From: Polytrichum commune
Taxonomy: Eukaryota; Streptophyta; Polytrichopsida; Polytrichales; Polytrichaceae
Reading direction: 5' to 3'
NCBI GenBank assembly: GCA_950295325.1
Contig: OX485803.1
Coordinates: 6,450,001 to 6,514,000 of the forward strand
DNA: 64,000 bases
Each line of letters begins with the position of its first letter. Within the stretch, counting starts at the first letter, position 1. The notes below the pieces were generated by a model that saw only the letters and a program-made list of their open reading frames with translations, did no database searches and had not been told where the DNA came from. A program made the position numbers and the translations under genes. Of the stretch, positions 48,001 to 60,900 are shown one piece after another.

Positions 48001-48352
48001 GAACTTATAAACAAACTCTATTGTTGGTGTCCTTGCAGTTCATTCCGATTCAAGTGTTGTAGTAATGCTTGTGGGGAATAAGAGTGATCTTGCCCACATT
48101 CGGGAGGTTACTGTGGAAGAAGCCACGGCGCTTGCAGAGAAACAAGGCATGTCTTTCATGGAGACCTCTGCATTGGAGGCGGTGAATGTGATTGATGCGT
48201 TCCAGACTGTTTTGCGAGAAATCCACAAGATTGTTAGCAAGAAAGCCCTCATGGCCGACCCGAGTAAGACAAATACCGTTGTAAGTGGCGGTCAAAGGCT
48301 GGCTGGGGGTGATGATACAACACCAAGGAGGGGCGGTTGCTGCTCGTATTGA
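45032..48352 (+). CDS. Rab GTPase of the RABA (Rab11) clade, RABA5-like, two exons
   Basis: Small GTPase expected on trans-Golgi network and recycling endosome membranes, acting in secretion, cell-plate or polarised-growth traffic. Exon 1 is 45032-45365 and exon 2 is 48039-48352. The intron of 2673 bp has AAAG|GTAACA and TTGCAG|TT junctions, phase 1. The protein is 215 aa, normal for the family. G1 is GDSAVGKS (19-26), the switch I effector region surrounds the TIGVEFQT segment (44-51), G3 is WDTAGQE (66-72), G4 is NKSD (125-128) and G5 is ETSAL (153-157). The C-terminus is RRGGCCSY, a double-cysteine geranylgeranylation site. The residues [12 protein letters not shown] and the join reading WLDELKVHSD fit the RABA5 subclade. 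An in-frame ATG 15 bases upstream is less likely, as [14 protein letters not shown] gives the usual RABA start. Decayed copies of the 5' region lie upstream. The intron holds several dispersed repeats. Confidence 0.93.
45389..45445. repeat. (CTCG)n(CTCA)n microsatellite in RABA intron
   Basis: About four CTCG units followed by ten or more CTCA units, starting 24 bp after the exon 1 donor. Confidence 0.9.
46246..46610 (+). repeat. Dispersed repeat R1 (near-complete) in RABA intron
   Basis: Runs from CCCACTTCTCCTAGGATCTG to GGTCTACCTTAG. Ordered matches occur at 57278-57650, 60930-61600, 15126-15340, 31250-31470, 49310-49690 and, inverted, 29150-29500 and 23490-23650. About 350 bp, non-coding, with no clear inverted ends or poly-A tail, so its class is unknown. 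Confidence 0.6.
47655..47940. repeat. MITE-like element in RABA intron
   Basis: The ends TAGGGTTTACATTACGGTTT and the complement of ACCATAGTTTAAACCCACA pair imperfectly over about 30 bp, with GGTCCAAGA just inside both. It lies 100 bp before the exon 2 acceptor. The ends resemble those of the 3427-3801 family. Confidence 0.5.
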
Positions 48353-48913
48353 TTGATAGATTGGTTTTCCAAATCCATTTGAATCTGGCTACATTGCTCT
48401 CCTCACCTGGTGTTGTGTAGAGTTTGCCAAGTTTAGGGTTTGACTCCTTGATTTTTAATTTTTTTAAAATTCTTATCAAACAAGGAGGAAGCTGTACAGG
48501 TTAAATTGAATTGCATGTACTTTTGTAGTGGTTGGTCTAGGTGCACGTAATCAAATTGTTAGGGAATCGGACAGGATTCCACACATAGATGTACTTAGCT
48601 GCTTCCTTTAGCAAAGACATGCGGATTGAACATGATTTTTCTTCTGAAACAGATCACAAGTACCTCCTCACTTAGGGTATCTTTACATGTCTCCGACCTA
48701 CTACTTTTGTGGTGTTTTTGGACTATTGACACAATTTTAAATGCCAACAAACAACTGTATCCAGCAACTGCTTGTCCTTAAGCTGGTTAAGTTTAGACTC
48801 TACGTCCCATCAGTCTTCAAGAGTAAGTTAAACGAAAAGCACCTTTGACTGCATTAGTTTGGTTTATTTTAGTACTGTTTGGGTTGCCTGACTAATTAAT
48901 GAAGTTATTATGG

Positions 48914-49131
48914 TCCACCATTTATGGTATTTAGTGTCACTTACTATTTGACGTTACGTTGTGCTATTGCTATAGATCTCATTTTTTTTTACCAACAAAG
49001 GTCAAGTCGGTTGTCTGGATATTGTAGAACTTTAACATCTTTACTTGGTAAAACTGTACATTAACAATAAAATGTTATAGCAATGTGTAACTCCAAACAG
49101 TAATTGACACGAAATACTATAAATGGTGTAG
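48914..49131. repeat. 218-bp MITE, ACACTAAAT-end family
   Basis: The ends CCACCATTTATGGTATTTAG and the complement of AATACTATAAATGGTGTAG pair. Interior matches 2849-3064 inverted. Confidence 0.65.
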
Positions 49132-49309
49132 TAGTTGTACCGCCTTGGTCATAAATAGGCATATGGCCGTAGACATGGGCGCATTATCATCAAGATACCT
49201 GGTCTTCTTTCCCTTCAATCATGCCTTAGATTAGGGGAGCCAAGTTTGGGTGATCACTGCATACACAGGGCCTACGTTACAGATACTAAGAGACTATTTT
49301 CTATTAAGG

Positions 49310-49690
49310 TATGTGGGTGTTACTTGATCCGTTTTTCATGTTCTTCAACTTTTACTGATTAGATTTACACAACAATACTTGTGTTCAATTAGCAAATCTA
49401 CAATGAAAAAATCTGTAAAAATTGGATTGGAAATTAAACCTCCCCTGATTGAGTTATGGTTATTGGAAGTTCATGTTTGTCGATTTCGTAATTGGATACA
49501 TAGATCCTTGCAATTGTGTTCACTATTGAGTGTAGAGTAGGTATGAATATTTGAAGACATACTCCAATCTCTTTTAAACATTTGTCTTTATGATGTTTGC
49601 TAGTTGATCCTCACTAAACCACATACCAGTCAAATCTAGGGGTTTGATTAAGAAAATGAGCCACTTAAGACCCATCTACCTTAGGTCTAA
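49310..49690 (+). repeat. Dispersed repeat R1 (partial)
   Basis: Carries GACATACTCCAATCTCTTTT, AACATTTGTCTTTATG and AACCACATACCAGTCAAAT in the family order. Non-coding. Confidence 0.5.
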
Positions 49691-51514
49691 ACCTTGGAGC
49701 TATTCCATGAGCCTTTTGGCATCTTGGACTTTAAATCAATTTCATTTCATTTCATTTGACTAACCCAAGAGGCTATCCATTGACATTGTACAAATTCTTA
49801 TTGCAACAATAGATATTTAAGATAATGTGGAATATTGATACACTAGCTTCGGTCAATCTAGTTGAACACATCTTTGTATCGGTGTATATGTGCAATTAGG
49901 TTGCCTTCACAAATAGATTGTCATTCACCTATGCAAAGTTACCTTAAGTCAAACCAAATTACAAAAATGTATAAAGTAGTTAAATCATCCATAATGATCG
50001 TATGTTGTTACTGTGACAACAAATATTCAAAATACTATGGATTGTCGACAAATTAGAGTGGGCAACCTTATTGCAAATATCATGCATTTTTGTTGAATAT
50101 CATTCATATCTAAGATTTGAGAACAATATTGGTGGCCATGGGCATGGAACATTGTTTATGGTATTTAGTATCACTTACTAGTTGGAGTCATGCCATGTCA
50201 ATGTAGAGCAATGCTTCTGGAGGATTTATGAGTAGATTAACGTTGATTGCACAATGCACAATGAAGAATGCCAATCAATTTTTTTTATTTTTTAAATGTA
50301 AAAATGTAAAAATGAATTACTTTATTTTATTTAAAATTCCCTTCAATACTTAGTCCAAATTGACAATAGAATATCATTTTTGATTCCAAAAAAATGGAGT
50401 TAGATCAAAAGAGGGGAGATAGGAGAGAAGGGGATTCTCATGGTTGATGTGTTGGTGATGACATGGTTGCAAATGTGACATTCGATGCAGAGTTGGCAGT
50501 GACATGCCAAACCACATGGTCTTGTTGGCTTTTTGGACCCTTTTCTTTTCCAAGTTGTGTTTCTAAAAAAAAATAAAAAATCACATTATTTTTTATGCAA
50601 TGTGGCCTCATGGAGGCAGGAAAATAAACAAAACACTGCTGTGGAATGTACCCACTAGTAACAACATGAAAAGGTGACCATTGTGTCCTTGAACAAAGGG
50701 TGAAGGCTTCCAGGTTGGGTTGCTGTTGCATGCAAAAGTAAGTAGACTCTGAGAAGGCTCTGCCTCTTCAAACCCAAGACTTGTGATTTCATCCTCTTTT
50801 AGCCTGAGAATTATTGATACAATTTTCAAAGCTTTTGCATCACATGTCGTATATCCTAATCTGGTCATGAAGATCTCTCTAGTTGTCGTGCTCCCACCTT
50901 TTGGAAAGGAATTCGCACAACCCTAGATTCAGAGCAAACGACGCACACAAGGTTATAATTTTTAGTTGTGATTTAAATCAGGAGGCAAATCGCACACACC
51001 ATGAAACACATAGAAACCGTGAAGGATATGGAGATTGGACAATACCACCTGAAGTTCAAAACTCGATGTACGAGCCTTCGTGAATGAAAGGAGTTTTCAT
51101 GGCTACACACAAGACTGGTAAGTTCTTTACGAATTCTCAATCAAAATTCCAACAGATGTAATACGGACGCATTGATTAATTTCATAAGATTTCTGCAATG
51201 ATTCCTTATTACAGATTGCATGGATTCCCCATCTTCAGTCAGATCCTACTCTGACGATCTCCACATCTAAACAACAAACCAAACCTAAGAGTAGGAAAGT
51301 AGGTATACTTCAATCAACAATGTGCGACAACAATGATGAGAGTCTTGAATGATTTTGTCCTGAGATATCAAATGTTCGAATTGAAGTGAAGTTTTAGGGT
51401 TTTCTGTGTTTTGAAGGATGACTGAAATTCGAAAGCTGTGCTTGAAGAACTCCGAAATGCTACATTGATCATTTGGCCTGCACCACAATAATTGCAACCC
51501 CAATCAAAGCAGCA

Positions 51515-51573
51515 ATGAAGAAGTCTTTTGCGGCCAAATCGTCAGCTGGAACTTCCTACAGCGTCAAGGGTTG
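51515..51573 (+). CDS. Candidate first exon of the cNMP-binding gene
   Basis: The frame starts MKKSFAAKSSAG at 51515 and ends at a possible donor TTG|GTAAAC (51574). Its phase (2) does not match the most natural acceptor of the next exon (phase 1), so either the donor or the acceptor chosen is wrong, or this is not an exon. It is the nearest upstream open frame with a plausible start. Confidence 0.25.
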
Positions 51574-51825
51574 GTAAACGAAATCACCATTGATTGGATT
51601 GGATTGGATGTTGAGGAGTGCAGTTGCAATCTCTGAATAGAATCCCTGGATAAAGAAAAATTATTTTCCATACATGTGATCATGGGAAAGTACAAAAAGC
51701 AACTTCATTAATTGTTTGGGTCGATTCAACTGTACTTTATTGTCATGGGATTGATTTAGCACTGAAATCATCCTTTCTTACGTCGTGACCAATGTCGTAA
51801 CATCATTGGGATGCTTTTGTAATAG

Positions 51826-51911
51826 GAGAAAAGGATTTAATTTCCTATGTCGAAGAAGCATTCTCTTCGTTGGTGAGTGCCAACATGAAAGCATTGAGGA
51901 CCATAATGACG
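51826..51911 (+). CDS. cNMP-binding gene exon: helical N-terminal segment
   Basis: Acceptor TTTTGTAATAG, donor ACG|GTATGT. It reads EKDLISYVEEAFSSLVSANM then KALRTIMT, amphipathic and predicted helical. It ends in phase 0, matching the next exon. The upstream boundary is uncertain because the frame stays open a further 25 bases. Confidence 0.55.
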
Positions 51912-54900
51912 GTATGTTTGCATTGATTGTCTGTCAATGTCCGATTAATAGCAGCTCGTTCTTTACTGAAATAAACCGACCTAAAATAAATATAGAGTAA
52001 AAAATCTTCAGAAACCCTACTAGGCAAAGCTTGATGATTCATGGCCTATTCTGATGAAAATATGTCATTGCAGGATGTAATTTTGGGTGCTTTGAGTTCT
52101 TAGGGTAACAATATACAAGGCTCTATGGTTTAGAGCCAATCCTTGAAAGGGGGCAATAGGTCGTTGACAAAGAGGCTCTTCATTCATGCTTGTTCCTTGG
52201 GAGCAGGCTTTTATGTCTATTTATTTATCTATTTAATAAACTTTGATGTAGTTGATTCCAAATCATTGCTATTTTTACCATGTCACTAACGATCATTGAG
52301 AATAATAGGGGTTAGCTCTTGTCTTTGCAGAAGCTCGACAAGAACTCATCGGAGGAAGGATTCAATGTTATGTTGAGTGAAGTAGACCATCTTTTTGAGA
52401 ATTTCAATTCCCAGCAAATTTCTCTTCTCAAACAATCGGTTAATGCTTATCTTGAAGGCGGAACCTTGGACCTTGATCAATTTGAAAGGGTATAAATGTT
52501 TCCAAGAACAATGTAGCTTTGGCTGCTATAAATCCTTCAACTTTAGAATAAATAAATAAAATCAATGTTTTACGTTTTGTACATCAAGATAAGGTAGTCA
52601 CACCTAATCCTGTCACGTTGCTATATTTGGATACATAGAGTGATCTAGTTTATGTGTTGATTGTCTTGTTGGATTCACGATTAAAAGTGGATCTAGGAAC
52701 CATGTGACTAGAGATATTTGTATCATATCTTATGTTCTACAAAATGTTATAGTCGAAGTATCTGAAAACCCATTGTGGTCATAGTTGGGCAATTGTTTGG
52801 GCTACCTCTCTAGGTCATGCCCCTCATTTTGCATGGGATAAAGTGCTTTTGGAACAAACTCTTATAACTTTGCCTAAAACCTCGTGGACCATGAGAATGT
52901 GGGGATCATAAGTAACAAGGCACGCTTACTTCTAATGTGTCACATATAATGAATTAGTAAAGTGTAAAAGCGTTGAACTATCTACCCTACCTATGGAGCC
53001 TCCAGTCACTTGTCTCTATCACAGTGTGCCACAAAATGGACAAGTTGCCACTGTGATCGCACATAAGACACGACTGCTATGCTTCGACTTCAAATATATT
53101 TTTTTGGAAACCATAAAAACATCACATGCTATGTCTTTATTAAACCCTTAATTTCTAGGTTTCCACACTAGAAGAAAACTTGTCCATTACAACCACATGT
53201 TGCAACTTGTCCATTGCAATTCACGGCAAGAAAATGTACAAATATTTCAATTCGGCTGGCAACCAGAGGTTTTTGGTTGTCATTTGTCCAACAGATTGCA
53301 ACGAAAAACCTCCAGTTGACAACCGAGTTTACTTATCTATGCATTTCGTCAGCACGAGGTACAATGACACAAGTTTCTTCTAGTACCAGAACATGTCACA
53401 AACCGAAATAAGCGCACCTACTTTTACATGACTTATAACATCAATTGGAGACCAAATTGTGATTTTGGCACCAAATTAACGCGCTCTTGGTGCAGATAAA
53501 TGACGACCAAGAGGATTTGCAAAAGGATCTTGAGCTCGTATTAGACCCCCCGACCTCGGAAGCCTCGCCACAAGAAGCGCCCGTCCAAGACACCTCCAAA
53601 TCACCCAAACCTTCTTCATCCTCATCCTCACCGCCGGAGCATAAAGAGAGCCGGAGCCACTCCACCAGCCCGCCTCCTAAACCGGACAGGTCACAACAAG
53701 TATTGAGATCTTTACGTCACTGTTTAAGTTATGCTACTCGAACCTCCACATTAGTAGTTAGTATTAACATTACTAAGTATGATAATAGAAAAAGGTTATC
53801 CTTAACGTCTCTCATCGAAAACGCATGTTTTGGTAGAGTGTTTGCCTCACTTTTGACATTTAATAATGTTTAAGGCCGCACCTTCAAGTTGGTGTTGGAA
53901 CCCCCAAATCTGGTAAGAATGCAGGGGAGGTGTTTGGTTGTGGTCAAAAGCTGATTATATAACAATGAACTCTTTGTCAGAGTTTTCGGAAGCAACATTT
54001 TAGACGCCTTCAAAACCTTGCCATGAAATTCATTTGTAGGTAGCCAACTTTTGGTCAAAGTCAAATGCCTCTCTTTCATTTTCACCAACATCGGTGTTCT
54101 GACTAGTGTTCGCCCGGCGTCGTCTTTATTTGCTATCATTCTGGTATATGCTTTTATGATGTCAAGCCCATCCAGGTACACATAGCATGCAAGAACCTTG
54201 ATAAAACCCAAGTAAAACCACCCCAATATTAAATATGCTTTAGAATGGTGCCGCCCCAAATAATGGCTCAGGTACCCAAAAAAAAAAATCCTCGCCTTGA
54301 CGTACCCACCAAATATCAATATTTGGCGGTATCATAGTTTTGATACCCACCAATAGCCATTCACTGATACCATTTGATTATTGATACCATGCATTCACCT
54401 ATACCATGCCAACATTGATTCCAACATCACTTGAAAGTCCTTTTAAACATTATGAAATGTCAAAAGTGGAGCGAATCTCCATACCAAAACAAGAGATTTC
54501 GATGGGCTTTTAAGGATGATTCTCTTTTAGGTTTTTAGTAAGCTTCACTTGCCATTAGTTCACAACGGACACAATATAATTGTGGAGGTGGATAAATTGT
54601 TTTTTGGGGGATCATGTAGTATAACGAGCTGAATTGGATGCAGTGGACTTATGAAGGCTGCCCGGAAATGGTCCGACACTTGGAAGCAAAATGTAGTTAG
54701 TGCATTGAACACACGAAGACGAGATCGAATAAGGTGCGCTTTTAGACTCCTCATAACATATCATAGGCAAGGTATATATATATATATGGCCCTATTGTGC
54801 ATTCAATTTTTGGCCTTTGGATTGGATTCCGAATTGTCCGATCTGATAAAAAATCGTGAATTGCAAAAATTCTCATTTCAAGTTTTAGGTTTGGAGTTCG

Positions 54901-57900
54901 TACGCAAAAGTTATCACAATTCAAATCGAAGATTTTTTTATTTGATTTTTCTTTCTTTCAATTTTCTTCATCTCAAGTATCATGCATGTCTCCTAGTTTT
55001 GTTAATTATTGAACCCACAACAATTAATAGTTCTGAGCATATAGTTCAACTTCATTATATCATATGTCTTTTTGGTGTCCGTTTATAACTATGAGCCTGG
55101 TTCTAGAAAATCATTAACTACAACAAATATAGGTGTACTATTAAGATGAGTGACCACACAAGGCCCACGTATCTTACGAGGTGTACTGAATAATGCGCAC
55201 AAGTTGAAACCAATGCCAACATATGAATTTGCGATACAATCTAAGCATCTATAAGTGATATGCCCACAATCACTCAAACTTAACGAGTGTTCAAGTACAC
55301 CATAAAAACATCTTCATTGTTTCACAATTTAATGCGGAAGCACTTCATTTTGTCATTTCTCGAGGTCGGGGCAATGTCCTCAAATCCCACAATGCCTCAC
55401 CTCAATGCATACGTCCAAGCATGACAAGTATCAATACAATACATTGATTGTTTTTGCCTTCTATGGAAGATGGTAACATGCATTCCTTCTAGATATGACA
55501 TGTTTAGTGCACTCACATCAAGTATTCTTGAACCCAAAAAAAAAAACTTATAGTGAGTTGTCCATGGCGTGTCTAAGGTGAAAACAACCTCGTATGGAAC
55601 AATTTAAATTTTTGGCATTTGTAGAGGTTAGACAAAGGAAGAAAAAACTGCAATCTCACATGAGGATCATAAGAGTTGAGGGTGTTATTTTTTGGAAACC
55701 ATGATGAATATATTATGAATTTATGAAGAGAGAGTAACAAGTGCCATGTGAATATTTCTTTTGAATATGTACCTATAAGTTAGAATCCATCAACGGTCAT
55801 GATTCACGGTTCACGGTTCACGGTAGGCTCAGTCCCCTGACCTTATTTGTGAACAAATATTACCATGTACAGTTACGGTACACCGATATATGCAATCAGG
55901 TCGCCCCATGCTGAATAATCAACATTCCACATTATTTTGAACATTCATTACCGCAATGACAACAAAACACATCATTTTTTCTACCGTGGTTGTTGTAGGG
56001 ATGAATAAACAACGTTAAGTTTTTGTAAATTGTGGTTTTGACCTAAACCTAATTTGCATAGGTAAGGAGGCAACCTAGTTGCACATAATATGATAGGTGT
56101 TAGATGTGCTGATATATTCAATGCATGAAATAAATAAATGGCAGGGACCGAGCTTTAAAAAAGGTTGCATTGCCACCCATTCAAGCAATTCCCAAGTCAA
56201 CTACCACCCGGGAACGCCTCCGCAATATTTTAAGGTTGGCCCCCAATTTCTGATTTCGTGATCACCTCACAATTAATGAAGCCTCGTATTTCAAATCAAT
56301 GAACAAAGAGACCGGACCGCTACACTAACTATGATATTTAGTGTGACCAATTCTAGTGATTATCTTGCTCAACGCCAATTGCAAACCACGGTGTAGTGTG
56401 TCACCAACACTAAATGTTAACCCAACATTATTTGTCATTCCTTTTTTTTGGGGGGGGGGGTATAGATTTACGGTGTTGCAATTATTGTCACTTACCAAGT
56501 GATTTTGCATCCCAATTTCAGTCATCCATGACAATATTTCATCACAAGTTGCCGAGAAGAGAAGGTAGGGGTTTGGCCAATGGATGAACTCATCCATCAT
56601 CCGTGACAATATTTGTAGACTTATATATATGAAGTGTCATCCGAAAAGTCACCATAGTGACGTTAAATACCATGTGACACTAAATATCATATTTGGTGTA
56701 GTTACAGATGGACCGGTTGAGTTTGGGAAATAACCGGTTGAAGTTCAAGACTTCAGGAAATTTATTGATCATTTTAGAGGAATCTATGGAATATACCTCA
56801 AATTCATAAAGAAAAACCTAAAGATCGCAACATGTAACCAGTTGGACTTGAAAACACTAGGATCGGATTGTGACCGATTATGCCCAAAAGAACTCTTGGA
56901 CATTGTTTTAATTGAAATCCACAATGGTAGGCATACCTAAAACCAACACTATGTATCGTTGTCATACATTTGAAGTCTTTAAATGTATGATTGTGATACA
57001 TAGTGCTCAAGATTTTCTCTTTCAGAGTTGGTTTTGGGTACAAGGCAAAGGGTGCAAAAATTGTCACTGTAATCGTTCCGCACATCTAGACTATTATTAA
57101 GTTGATAAAACTGTAAAGGATTCTCGTTAGCAAATGAAAGAGGATTCCAAATTCCAATGCACGAAAGTATGTCTTCTTTGAATGTAATATGCAAAAGTTA
57201 TAGAGGTTCAAAGGTTTATTCGTAGAGTATCCTAAATCAATAGGGGAGCTTGATGCTAAATGGTCAAGAAAGAACTAGCCCACTTCTCCTAGGACATGGA
57301 ACACACAATTACTACGAGATGGTTAGCGAATCTAGATTCTAGATTGAGGTCGTAGCCACTGTCCTCACACTTTTCAGAGCTCATATGATGTCACTTATTA
57401 CCAAAGTAAAGATTCTTGTGCTCATTAAATGGTCTTACCCCCTCCCCCACCCCATTATGTGAACTATTGAACCTAGAACGGTCATCATATTTTGGGCAGG
57501 TAATCCAATCTCTTTTGAACACATATCTTTCTGGTATCCATTCTCTTGAAGCCACACCTAAACCACATACCACTCAAAACGAAATGTCCGATTAAGATAA
57601 GTGATTGAATTAGCCACATCTATCTAACAAAGGACCACATATCATTGCCACTAACAAAGTAGAATTAAGATGTTTAAACCTATTACATTGGATGCGTGTG
57701 GAATGCATATTTACAGTGGGCATTACCTGTTGGGAGATCTTGAGTATGACCTTCAAGAGGAGATCATTGACGCATTTCAGGATGTGCGCGTTGTTGCTGG
57801 CACCGAATTCATCAAACAGGGCGAAGTCGCTGATAATTTCTACATCATTGTGAGTGTTTATTAATCAAGCATGAGTATGAAAAACCCCCGAAATTCCGCG

Positions 57901-60900
57901 ATACTTGAGGGTTCTCTATTCCGTCTTCAAAAGAAAAGAAATTAAAAAAAAAATCTCTTCAATTTTGCCATGTGTCATTCATACTTTGGCAGAGAATTTG
58001 GAGGCGCACCCTTTTATGCATGTGGAACCATATGTGAGTGCACATGAGGGGACTTTATATAGAGAATATTGTACATGATATGCTTCGTCTATGCGTATTA
58101 TGAGAAGTAGAGATTTACCCTGATGGGAGGGCTTAACCCCTACTGTCTCACACGACCACAGTGTGGTGTGAGGTTTGGGGGTAGTACCCCCTTAGCACCA
58201 GTGGAAATTAATGTTCTTAACTCTTATTATCCCTATGGTTTCGTGTATTTTCAAGATTAGTTATAAAGTGAGGTTTGCAATCTTGTTTTAATGAGCATTC
58301 ATGAAGCAAAATTGTTGACACAAAGGTAAAGATCACATTTTTTTGTTGTACGGTTGGACCTTCTATGTAAGGTTATGAGCTTCATGTAAGCAAAGTTGAC
58401 GAGCTGGATGGAGATGGCTACACTAAATTAAAATTTGATTTAGTTATAGCTTCCTTAAAATCAATGTGTTGTGGCCTTTGCGACTTATTCTTTGTAGCAA
58501 CATGGTCCCATGTCACTTTCTCTGTTGATTTGCAAGATGATTTAATTGTAGAGGGCTCTCTATTCTGACACAATATAATTACATTTCCTTCAAGTTTCAA
58601 CATGTGTCAATCCTACATGGTTGAGATCCTCTTGAATCCCACATGGAAACTACATTCTAAGACTAGTGAAGATGAAATAGGGTGCCTTTTACAATACTAC
58701 ATGGGAACGTGAGGATGAATTATGTGGGTCACACATAATTAGATGTATAGTGTAGTGGGATGGTCCTAAGCTTTCTTTTGAAGTTTTTGAAACAACGTTG
58801 ATTATGACCTTCTTAGGCTGGGCACATGGGCTGGGTTTTCACAACCCATGCAATCCTTGGGGGATGTGGGCCGCAACAATAAAAAGTAAAAATTTGAACA
58901 CAACGGTAACACATGATGGTAAAATGCTTGTCTTTATAGTCATGTAAAACACACATTGTGTGTTTACTGCATTGGGATAAAACATAGGGTGTGTTTCTAC
59001 TCTAGTCTATAGTTTGCAACCTACGCAATGGCGTGCCTTGGTTGCAACATTTATTTAGCTACACAATATTGCTGCCTAGCTGGTTGCTTGGCCTCCCAAG
59101 CGACTACCTGTAGTTAAAGCAACCCATTTTTGGGTCATGTGCCCAACCTAGCTAATTATGTTGATGCTTGCTAAAAGACAACAAGGGCAATGCACCTATT
59201 CCAAAACTTTGGCAAGCCTTGGTGGTTGAAGTGTTCCAATTTATGTGTCAATTATCTCGATGGGTTAGCCTTTCAAAGTGGTTTAGGAACCATGTGATTC
59301 AAGGTGTTTGAATCACATCCCATAAACACATCTATAGGATCACTAAGTTAGAATATTTGTAGATCCATTATGGTCAAATGAGGACAATGGCCTCCACTCG
59401 TCTCCATCACGATGTGCTACATAGTGGAGTTGTCATTTTTGGAACCCATGTAACACATGCTTGGTATTCATTTATCCTTAGTTTCAGGTGTTCAAAATAG
59501 GTCACAAAGTGAAATAGGTTGACATACCTTAGCAAACATAAATTTATAGTATTAGAATCTTAAACATGTCATGAGATTTGACTTTGGAAAGTGTAATGTT
59601 TTTGTGCAGGATGTAGGTGACTTTGACATCTTAGACGAAAAGGTGCAACATGGCTCACACAAATCACCTATAAGTAGTCTTGGTCATAACACTATTTACT
59701 AACACAATAATTATTGTGAGGAACATGGGTCATTGTCATTGGTTGTCAATCGGTTCTTTACCACCACAAGGTAGATTTTAGGTATCCAAATTTATTTTGG
59801 GTTCCTAAATAATCTAGTGGGAAAGGACCAATGGCAACAACTCATGATCCTTGTAGTACAACATGATCAAGAGTCATTCAAAGTCCTTAATGCTTTTATT
59901 TGCAACAAATGTTTGATCTAAGCTTTATAACCCTTTATTCCGCCACTTATTCTCGCAACTTTAAATGTTTCATGGTTTTCTTCAATGGGATGCTTCATTT
60001 ATTACTTCGATGGGTTACATAACATTGTTACACTCCTTATGGGCAACCCCTAGACGTAAAATCAAATCCATTACATCAAAATAAATGCATCAAATCCATA
60101 CGCATTAGGGATGACTTGGGTTTTTACTCACTCAAAATATGTTAGCTTGCGTGAGATGGATCCTTTTGGGCAAAAGGGGTTAGGATATCCGGGTATTAAC
60201 AAAGTTATTTTTGAGTCCTCCCAAAAACTCATGCTTTGGTAGGGAATTATGGCCCACTTTTGGCATTTTAGAATGTTTAAGAAGTTTTGAAGTAGTGTCG
60301 AAACCCCCGAGTTTAGTGAAATGAAAGGAGGACATTTGACATTGGCCAAAAGACGACTGCTAGATAAAACTGAACTCTTTATGAAACTTTTGGAAACATC
60401 AGTTTAAGGTGCTTTCAAAAGTTTGTCATGAAATTTGTCTTTATGTTACCTATCTTTTAGTCAAAGTCAAACACCTCCCTTCATTGCAATGAAATCAGGA
60501 GATCCGACATCACTTGTCGAAACACTCCTTGAACATAATTAAAATGGCAAAAGTGGACCAAAACTCCCTACCTAAAGCATGAGTTTTGATAGCCTTGTAT
60601 TACGATAAGCCTAATTCCTTAAGTACAAGTTCCATGATACGGAAAATGTTGTAACTTATAGGGGACGGACATGCCCGTTTTGTTACGCACTAAAACGGCC
60701 GGAGAAAGTTTGGGAGAGTTGGCACTCATGTATGACACAAAGCGCAATGTGACCGTTCGGTGCACTTCCAATGCACTTTTGTGGGCCGTTAATCGAGCGG
60801 AGTTCAAATCCATCCTCCAAAGGCACCTCACGGGCTCTCCGATAGCTCAGGTCTCTTCGTAATCTCAATCCCCGGCTTCAAGAATTAATACTTGTTAAAG

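Noticed and set aside
53870-54319. A 149-codon minus-strand frame inside the cNMP-binding gene.
   Set aside because: It lies within repeat R4, whose other copy (60205-60605) does not keep the frame.
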